A DNA stretch of 9,887 nt, from positions 1-9,887 of the forward strand of contig JAJTHJ010000384.1 in the NCBI GenBank assembly GCA_021298875.1, given 5' to 3'. The DNA is from Burkholderiales bacterium (GTDB lineage: Bacteria; Pseudomonadota; Gammaproteobacteria; Burkholderiales; Burkholderiaceae_F). The notes under the pieces are model-generated. The model searched no databases. It saw only the letters and a program-made list of their open reading frames with translations, and was not told the DNA's origin. The position numbers and the translations under genes were made by a program. Position 1 is the first letter of the stretch; the number at the start of each line of letters is the position of its first letter. Of the stretch, positions 5,252 through 9,887 are shown piece after piece.

Positions 5252-7294
5252 ATGCCTGCGTGGTCCATAGCCGGAAGACAAGCACTCACGACCCTCTGGC
5301 ACGCCCAAGTCTCCAGCGGTGCCCGCGAGCGGCGGGACACGCTGGCGCTGCTGCTCGCCACCGCGCTGGTGGCCGCGCCCCACGTCGAACACCTGCCGCT
5401 GTGGGCGACGGCGATCATCGCACTCGTCTGGTTGTGGCGGCTCGGGCTGCTGCTCGCACAGCGGCCGCTGCCGCCGCGCTGGCTGCTGATTGTGCTGCTG
5501 GCCGCGGTCACTGGCGGCGTGCTGCTGGAGTTCCGCACCATCGCCGGGCGCGATGCGGGCGTGACGCTGCTGTTGCTGCTGTTGGGCTTGAAACTGCTTG
5601 AACTGCGCGCGCGGCGCGACGTGTTCGTGGTCGTGTTCCTGTCGCTCTTCGTGCTGCTGGCGCAGTTCATGTTCGGCCAAGCCTTGCCGGTGGCGGCCCT
5701 CGCGATGCTGGCGGTGGTGGCGTTGTTCTGGGTGCTGGTGAGCGTCAACCTCGCCGAGACCGACCTGCCCGCGCGCCGCAAGCTCGCCATCGTCGGCCGC
5801 GCGCTGCTGCATGCGCTGCCGCTGGCCGCGGTGATGTTCGTGCTGTTCCCGCGCTTGTCGGGGCCGCTGTGGAGCATCGGCACGCAGGCTGCCACCGCGC
5901 GCTCCGGCCTGTCGGACACGATGGCGCCCGGTTCGGTCGGCGAGCTGCTGCTGTCCGAGGAGATTGCCTTCCGTGTGAACTTCGACGGCGCGCCGCCACC
6001 GCGTGCGGCGCTGTACTGGCGCGGGCCGGTGCTGGCGCGCTTCGACGGGCGCACCTGGTCGCCGGTGCCCGAGATCGCCTCGGCAGGAACGCGGCTCGAC
6101 TTCGACCCAGCTTCGGCGGTCGAGTACACGGTCACGCTGGAGCCGCATGAGCGACCCTGGCTCTTTGCGCTGGAGATGCCGGCGCTAGATGGCGATCTGG
6201 CCGAGCTTGGCGCCCGCCGCACGGGCGACGGCCAACTGCTAGCCACACGCCCAGTCACGCAACGGCAACGCTATGCTGCGCGCTCGTACACGCGCTTCGC
6301 CCTGGGCGATCCGCAGCGCGAGCCGCCGGCGCGGCTGTGGACGCAGTTGCCCGCGGGGTTCAACCCGCGCACGCTGGAGTTTGCGCAACAACTGCGACAG
6401 TCGGCAGCCGACGGCACGCCGGCGGCGCTGGTGGCGGCGGTGCTCGAGTACTTTCGCCGCAACGAGTTTTTCTACACGCTCCAGCCGCCGCCGCTCGGCC
6501 GCGACAGCGTGGACGAGTTTTTGTTCGACACGCGGCGCGGCTTTTGCGAGCACTACGCCAGCGCCTTCGTCGTGTTGATGCGCGCGCTCGGCGTCCCGGC
6601 ACGGGTGGTGACCGGCTACCACGGCGGCGAAGTCAACGCGGTGGACGGCGCCTTCACGGTGCGGCAGGCCGATGCGCACGCCTGGGCCGAGGTGTGGCTG
6701 GCCGGCCGCGGCTGGGTGCAGGTCGATCCGACCGCGGCGGTCGATCCCACCCGCGTCGACCAAAGCGCACGCGCGGCGCGCTCGGTGGCGCAGCCAGCGG
6801 GGGCCGCGCTGATCAACCTGGCGCCGCCGAACTGGCTGCGCCAGTTGCGCTGGAACTGGGAGGCGGTGGAAAACGCCTGGAACCAATGGGTGCTCACCTA
6901 CTCGGCCGAGCGGCAGCGCAATCTGATGGAGCGGCTCGGCCTGCGGCCGACGACGGAGACGGTGGCGCTGGTGTTTGCCGCAGCGCTGGCCGCGGCGCTG
7001 CTGCTGGCGGGTTTGCTGGCGCTGCGCCAGCGCGTACGGCGCGACCCGCTGGCCGAGGCGATGGCCGTGTTGCGCGAGCGCTTGCAGCGCGCCGGGGTGG
7101 CCGCCACCGCAAGCGAAGGGCCGCGCGCGTTGCGCGAGCGGCTGGGCGCACCGCTTGCCGAGCCCAGCCGCGCCACGGCCGCCGCGCTGCTCGCGGAGAT
7201 CGAGCACTGGCGCTACGCGACCGACCACGTGCCGCCGGCGCGCCTGCGCGCGCTGCGGCGGGCAGTGCGTAACTTCCGGCCGCGGCGCGCATGA
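5252..7294 (+). CDS. tgpA: TgpA-like membrane transglutaminase-like protein (DUF3488 + transglutaminase core + DUF4129)
   Basis: A 680-residue inner-membrane protein. The N-terminal DUF3488-type part has about seven membrane spans (roughly 29-43, 49-69, 77-93, 102-117, 123-141, 146-165, 180-200), followed by FPRLSGPLW (199-207), typical of the family. A periplasmic region leads to the transglutaminase-like core with the full Cys-His-Asp triad: C432 in GFCEHYA, H476 in DAHAWAEVW and D492 in QVDPTAA. A last span at about 570-592 is followed by a cytoplasmic DUF4129-like tail. The Pseudomonas aeruginosa homologue TgpA is an essential periplasmic transglutaminase; the peptide or amine substrate here is unknown. 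ATG 5252 is chosen over the open frame from 5165 because it gives the normal N-terminus, though only a weak GAGC precedes it. The stop overlaps the mltB start (ATGA), so the two are probably coupled. Confidence 0.92.
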   Translation: MPAWSIAGRQALTTLWHAQVSSGARERRDTLALLLATALVAAPHVEHLPLWATAIIALVWLWRLGLLLAQRPLPPRWLLIVLLAAVTGGVLLEFRTIAGRDAGVTLLLLLLGLKLLELRARRDVFVVVFLSLFVLLAQFMFGQALPVAALAMLAVVALFWVLVSVNLAETDLPARRKLAIVGRALLHALPLAAVMFVLFPRLSGPLWSIGTQAATARSGLSDTMAPGSVGELLLSEEIAFRVNFDGAPPPRAALYWRGPVLARFDGRTWSPVPEIASAGTRLDFDPASAVEYTVTLEPHERPWLFALEMPALDGDLAELGARRTGDGQLLATRPVTQRQRYAARSYTRFALGDPQREPPARLWTQLPAGFNPRTLEFAQQLRQSAADGTPAALVAAVLEYFRRNEFFYTLQPPPLGRDSVDEFLFDTRRGFCEHYASAFVVLMRALGVPARVVTGYHGGEVNAVDGAFTVRQADAHAWAEVWLAGRGWVQVDPTAAVDPTRVDQSARAARSVAQPAGAALINLAPPNWLRQLRWNWEAVENAWNQWVLTYSAERQRNLMERLGLRPTTETVALVFAAALAAALLLAGLLALRQRVRRDPLAEAMAVLRERLQRAGVAATASEGPRALRERLGAPLAEPSRATAAALLAEIEHWRYATDHVPPARLRALRRAVRNFRPRRA

Positions 7295-8307
7295 AGCGGC
7301 GCAGCGCTCTCGGCGGTCTGGCCGCGCTCGCTTTGGCGGGCGCCGCGCCGCGCGTCTTGGCGCAGTCCGCCGACGGCCGCCCCTATCCGGAGCGGCCGGA
7401 AATGATCGAGTTTCTCGACGGACTGGAAGCCGCCACCGGCGTGCCGCGCGCCTGGGCCGAGCGCGTGCTGGCGCAGGGCCGCTACTCGGCCACGGCCGAG
7501 CGGCTGACCACACCGAGCGAGACGCCGCCACCGCGCGACTGGCGCGAGTACCGGGCGCGCAACGTCGACGCGCGGCGCATCGAGGAAGGCATCGCCTTCG
7601 CCCGCGCGCACCGCCGCTGGCTGGCGCAGGCCGAGCAGCGCTTTGGCGTGCCGCCGGCGTTGATCGTGGCGATCATCGGCATCGAAAGCTTCTACGGCCG
7701 CAACACCGGCAACTTCCGCACGCTCGACGTGCTGCTGACGCTGGCCTTCGACTACACGCGGCGCGCGCCGCTGTACCGCGAGCAACTCGCCGAGTTCCTG
7801 TTGCTGGTGCGCGAGCAGCAGCTCGACCCGCTGGCGCTGCGCGGCTCGTTTGCCGGCGCGATCGGGCTGCCGCAGTTCCTGCCGGCGTCGATCCGCCGCT
7901 ACGCGCTGGACTTCGACGGCGACGGGCGCGTCGATCTGGCGACGAGCCGGGCCGACGCCATCGGCTCGGTGGCCAACTACCTTGCCGCGCAGGGCTGGCA
8001 GCGCGGTCTGCCAATAGCGCTGCCCGCGCAGAGCGACGGCGGTGCCGCGGAGAGCTACGCCCGCGGCATCACCGCCGCATGGCGCTGGCAGGAGGTCGCC
8101 GCGCGCGACGTACGCATCGCCGGCGAACTGGCGCCCGCGACCGAAGTGCTAATGATCGACCTGCCCGGCACCGACGCCGCCGGCAATGCCGTAGTCGAGT
8201 ACCGCGTCGGCACCGTCAACCTTGCCGCGCTGCTGCACTACAACCGCAGCTACTTCTATGCGGCGGCGGTGACGGATCTGGCGGGGGCGATAGCGCGGGG
8301 GTTGTAG
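7291..8307 (+). CDS. mltB: Lytic murein transglycosylase B family protein
   Basis: A 338-residue peptidoglycan lytic transglycosylase (GH103, MltB-like) that cleaves MurNAc-GlcNAc bonds to 1,6-anhydro products in the periplasm. The signal peptide is about residues 1-24: it has a twin arginine near the start (KRRSAL), a hydrophobic stretch, and a signal peptidase I type site VLA-QS. There is no lipobox cysteine, so it looks soluble rather than lipid-anchored like E. coli MltB. Catalytic Glu132 lies in IIGIESFYGRNTG; other family motifs are SFAGAIGLPQFLPAS (186-200), DFDGDGRVDL (207-216), AIGSVANYLAAQGW (223-236) and HYNRSYFYAAAV (316-327). It starts at ATG 7291, overlapping tgpA by 4 nt with no ribosome binding site of its own, which points to translational coupling. 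It is the last gene of the plus-strand cluster. Confidence 0.94.
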   Translation: MKRRSALGGLAALALAGAAPRVLAQSADGRPYPERPEMIEFLDGLEAATGVPRAWAERVLAQGRYSATAERLTTPSETPPPRDWREYRARNVDARRIEEGIAFARAHRRWLAQAEQRFGVPPALIVAIIGIESFYGRNTGNFRTLDVLLTLAFDYTRRAPLYREQLAEFLLLVREQQLDPLALRGSFAGAIGLPQFLPASIRRYALDFDGDGRVDLATSRADAIGSVANYLAAQGWQRGLPIALPAQSDGGAAESYARGITAAWRWQEVAARDVRIAGELAPATEVLMIDLPGTDAAGNAVVEYRVGTVNLAALLHYNRSYFYAAAVTDLAGAIARGL

Positions 8308-8331
8308 AGCGGCAGTGCTCGCGTCACAGAG

Positions 8332-8406
8332 GTCGTCCCGAGCGCAGCGAGGGATCTGTCGATACGGCGCTCAAAAAAGCAGGTCCCTCGCTGCGCCCGG
8401 GACGAC
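8332..8406. repeat. Long intergenic inverted repeat (27-nt arms, 21-nt loop) between convergent genes
   Basis: The left arm 8332-8358 starts GTCGTCCCGAGCGCAGCGAG. The right arm 8380-8406 is its reverse complement at 25 of 27 positions, the exceptions being A8341/C8397 and T8355/G8383. In RNA from either strand one of these becomes a G-U wobble. The loop 8359-8379 contains AAAAAA. It sits between the mltB stop (8307) and the maiA stop (8419) and resembles the GAGCGCAGCGAGG-type palindromes scattered in many bacterial genomes. No T-tract follows either arm, so it is not a canonical intrinsic terminator. It may still define or protect both 3' ends. Confidence 0.9.
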
Positions 8407-8418
8407 AAGGAGCTTGCT

Positions 8419-9060
8419 TCACGCAAAGTCCACCTGCCGCTCCGGCCGCGCATCCTCGAACGGCTGCAATTGCATGCACGCGTCGAAAATCCGCATCACC
8501 GTCGGCACATGCTCGAGTCGGCAGTCGAAGCGCCGGGCGTTGAAGATCTGCGGCACCAGCGTTACGTCGGCCAGCGTCACCGCATCGCCCAGCACGAAGC
8601 GCCCTACCCGCCCGCCGGCGACAAGCTGCGCCTCCAGTTGCGCCAGCCCCTGCTCCACCCAATGCCGGTACCACGTGTTCTTGGCGTCTTCGCTGGCACC
8701 GAGTTGCCGCACCAGATAGCGCAGCACGCGCAAGTTGTTTAGCGGATGAATTTCGCAGGCGATCGACAAGGCCATCGCCCGCACGTACGCGCGCGCCAGC
8801 GGGTCGGCGGGCAGCGGCGCGGGCTGTGGGTAGGTCTCGTCCAGCCATTCGATGATCGCCATCGACTGCGTGAGGGTAGTGCCGTCGTCGAGCTTCAGCA
8901 CCGGTACGAGTTCTGCCGCATTCAGCTCGCGAAACTCCGGCTTGCTCTGTTCGTTGCCGAGCAGACCCACGGGCATGTACTCATAGGTAAGCCCCTTCAA
9001 GTTGAGCGCGATCCGCACGCGGAACGAGGCCGACGAGCGCGCGGCGTTGTAGAGCTTCAT
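8419..9060 (-). CDS. maiA: Maleylacetoacetate isomerase (zeta-class GST family)
   Basis: A 213-residue zeta-class glutathione transferase, a cytosolic enzyme that isomerizes maleylacetoacetate to fumarylacetoacetate in tyrosine/homogentisate breakdown, or maleylpyruvate in gentisate pathways. The N-terminal thioredoxin-like domain has the zeta motif SSAS at 9-12 within ARSSASFRVRIALNLKGL. It also has the cis-proline element ELVPVL (50-55) and the glutathione-binding LTQSMAI (63-69). The helical domain has IACEIHPLNNLRVLRYL, typical of the family. The length is normal. The ATG at 9060 is preceded by GGAAGG with 8 nt spacing and lies only 5 nt after the TRAP permease stop, so both are in one operon. 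No other homogentisate or gentisate pathway gene is in the window, so maleylacetoacetate and maleylpyruvate cannot be told apart. Confidence 0.93.
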   Translation of the reverse strand: MKLYNAARSSASFRVRIALNLKGLTYEYMPVGLLGNEQSKPEFRELNAAELVPVLKLDDGTTLTQSMAIIEWLDETYPQPAPLPADPLARAYVRAMALSIACEIHPLNNLRVLRYLVRQLGASEDAKNTWYRHWVEQGLAQLEAQLVAGGRVGRFVLGDAVTLADVTLVPQIFNARRFDCRLEHVPTVMRIFDACMQLQPFEDARPERQVDFA

Positions 9061-9065
9061 GGCGA

Positions 9066-9887
9066 TCACCTTCCAACGAATTGCACGGCCCACAGCGTAA
9101 GGCCGGGAAAGGCCAGCAGCAGCAGCGTGCGCAGCGCGTCGCTGGCGAGGAACACCGCGACGCGGCGGTAGGTCTGCGCGATCGGCACGTCGCGCGCGAT
9201 GCCGTTGACGACCACGACGTTCAAGCCCACAGGCGGCGCGATCAACCCGATGTTGACCACACACAGCACCAGAATGCCGAACCAGATCGCCTTGGCCTCG
9301 ACACTCAGCCCGTACAGCTCCAGCCCCAGCACCGCGGGCAGCAGCACGGGCAGCGTGAGCAGCAGCATCGACAGCTCGTCCATCACGCCGCCCAGCACCA
9401 CGTAGAAGACGAGGATCGCCGCGATCACGGCCAGCGGCGGCACGTCGAGTGTGCCGACCCAGCCCGCCAGCAGCGCCGGCAGTTGCGACAGCGCGAGCGC
9501 CGCATTGAGCATGTCGGCACCGACGAAGATCATGAAGATCGCCGCGGTGGTCTGCGCGGTGCCCAGTAACGCGCGCCGCACGCCGGCCCAGCGCAAGCCG
9601 CCGACGACGACACCGGCCGCGAGTGTGAGCAGCGCGCCGATGGCCGCGGCTTCGGTCGCGGTGAAGACGCCGCCATAGATGCCGCCGAACACGAGCACGA
9701 AGATCGCCGCGATCGGCCACACTGCGCGCAGCGCTGCCCAGCGCGCGGGCCAGGGCTGGCGCGGCTCGGGCGGGCCCGCCTGCGGGCGCAGGCGCATGAA
9801 CACGGCAATCGCGATGCAGTAGCCGGCCGCGGCGATCAGCCCCGGCACGAAGGCGGCGGCAAAGAGTTTGGCGATGTTCTGCTCGGC
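9066..9887 (-). CDS. dctM: TRAP transporter large permease subunit, DctM-like (C-terminal part, truncated by window)
   Basis: The last 273 codons of a TRAP-T large permease (family about 430 aa), the proton/sodium-driven inner-membrane subunit that imports dicarboxylates and other organic acids with a periplasmic binding protein. The 5' end lies beyond 9887. Family landmarks are QNIAKLFAAAFVPGLI near the edge, GGVFTATEAAAIGA, VMDELSMLLLTLPVLLPAVLGLE, IWFGI and LIAPPVGLNVVVVNGIA. Hydrophobic spans lie at about 11-31, 57-74, 82-99, 113-133, 151-168, 172-188, 202-217 and 251-269. A GTG at 9848 is internal, because the conserved sequence continues upstream of it to the edge. maiA follows after 5 nt. 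The substrate is unknown; the maiA partner hints at an aromatic-derived or C4-type organic acid. Confidence 0.92.
   Translation of the reverse strand, partial: AEQNIAKLFAAAFVPGLIAAAGYCIAIAVFMRLRPQAGPPEPRQPWPARWAALRAVWPIAAIFVLVFGGIYGGVFTATEAAAIGALLTLAAGVVVGGLRWAGVRRALLGTAQTTAAIFMIFVGADMLNAALALSQLPALLAGWVGTLDVPPLAVIAAILVFYVVLGGVMDELSMLLLTLPVLLPAVLGLELYGLSVEAKAIWFGILVLCVVNIGLIAPPVGLNVVVVNGIARDVPIAQTYRRVAVFLASDALRTLLLLAFPGLTLWAVQFVGR
9069..9074 (-). promoter_or_regulatory. maiA: Ribosome binding site for maiA inside the dctM end
   Basis: GGAAGG on the minus strand encodes the last two residues of the permease (G-R) and lies 8 nt before the maiA ATG. The dctM stop TGA (9068-9066) lies between site and start, the typical layout for termination-reinitiation coupling. 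Confidence 0.7.

Noticed and set aside
6239..7531. 430-codon open frame on the minus strand
   Set aside because: It is opposite the conserved tgpA and mltB genes, has arginine-rich low-complexity composition and is typical of GC-rich shadow frames.
8332..8406. Canonical rho-independent terminator
   Set aside because: The stem is long and the six-A run is in the loop; no T-tract follows the stem on either strand.
6975..8543. 522-codon open frame on the plus strand
   Set aside because: It is out of frame with tgpA and mltB, is made of Arg/Ala-rich sequence, and runs through the palindrome at 8332-8406.
9061..9720. Extension of the maiA frame back to 9720
   Set aside because: It is antisense-frame shadow over conserved dctM coding sequence; the zeta-GST N-terminus begins at 9060.

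Overview
The window is GC-rich, gene-dense chromosomal DNA with bacterial Shine-Dalgarno sites, GTG starts and 4-8 nt gene overlaps. The gene content (ligase-associated exonuclease plus ATP-dependent ligase, a moxR/DUF58/transglutaminase cluster, MltB, a MaiA-type GST, a TRAP permease) fits a betaproteobacterium, most likely Burkholderiales. That placement is from general similarity and was not computed. I found no tRNA, rRNA, CRISPR array, transposase or phage gene.

Layout. (1) Positions 1-2438, minus strand: a tightly overlapping operon read as class II histone-deacetylase-like hydrolase -> metallo-beta-lactamase DNA exonuclease -> ATP-dependent DNA ligase (cut by the window start). The last two are members of the ligase-associated DNA damage response cassette. 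(2) Positions 2476-8307, plus strand: moxR AAA+ ATPase, DUF58 protein, a GNAT acetyltransferase with its own ribosome binding site, a TgpA-like membrane transglutaminase, and an MltB-type lytic transglycosylase that overlaps tgpA by 4 nt. moxR-DUF58-transglutaminase is a known conserved trio; the GNAT gene interrupts it. (3) Positions 8419-9887, minus strand: a TRAP transporter large permease (dctM, cut by the window end) followed 5 nt later by maiA, a glutathione-dependent isomerase. Blocks 2 and 3 converge on a 75-nt near-perfect inverted repeat.

The most notable non-coding structure lies between moxR and DUF58 (3408-3515). It is a REP/BIME-like pair of hairpin units in opposite orientation, each flanked by ATGATGG motifs. 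The stem sequences differ but both stay paired, and the right edge contains the DUF58 start codon. The second structure is the 27-nt-arm palindrome at 8332-8406.

How the genes work together: block 1 is DNA repair with an attached deacetylase of unknown target. Block 2 is probably a cell-envelope module, in which a MoxR chaperone and DUF58 act with a membrane transglutaminase and a peptidoglycan lyase. Block 3 pairs uptake of an organic acid with a maleylacetoacetate/maleylpyruvate-type isomerization. No clearly undescribed system is proven here; the best leads are the palindromic doublet over the DUF58 start and the deacetylase fused into the ligase-exonuclease operon.
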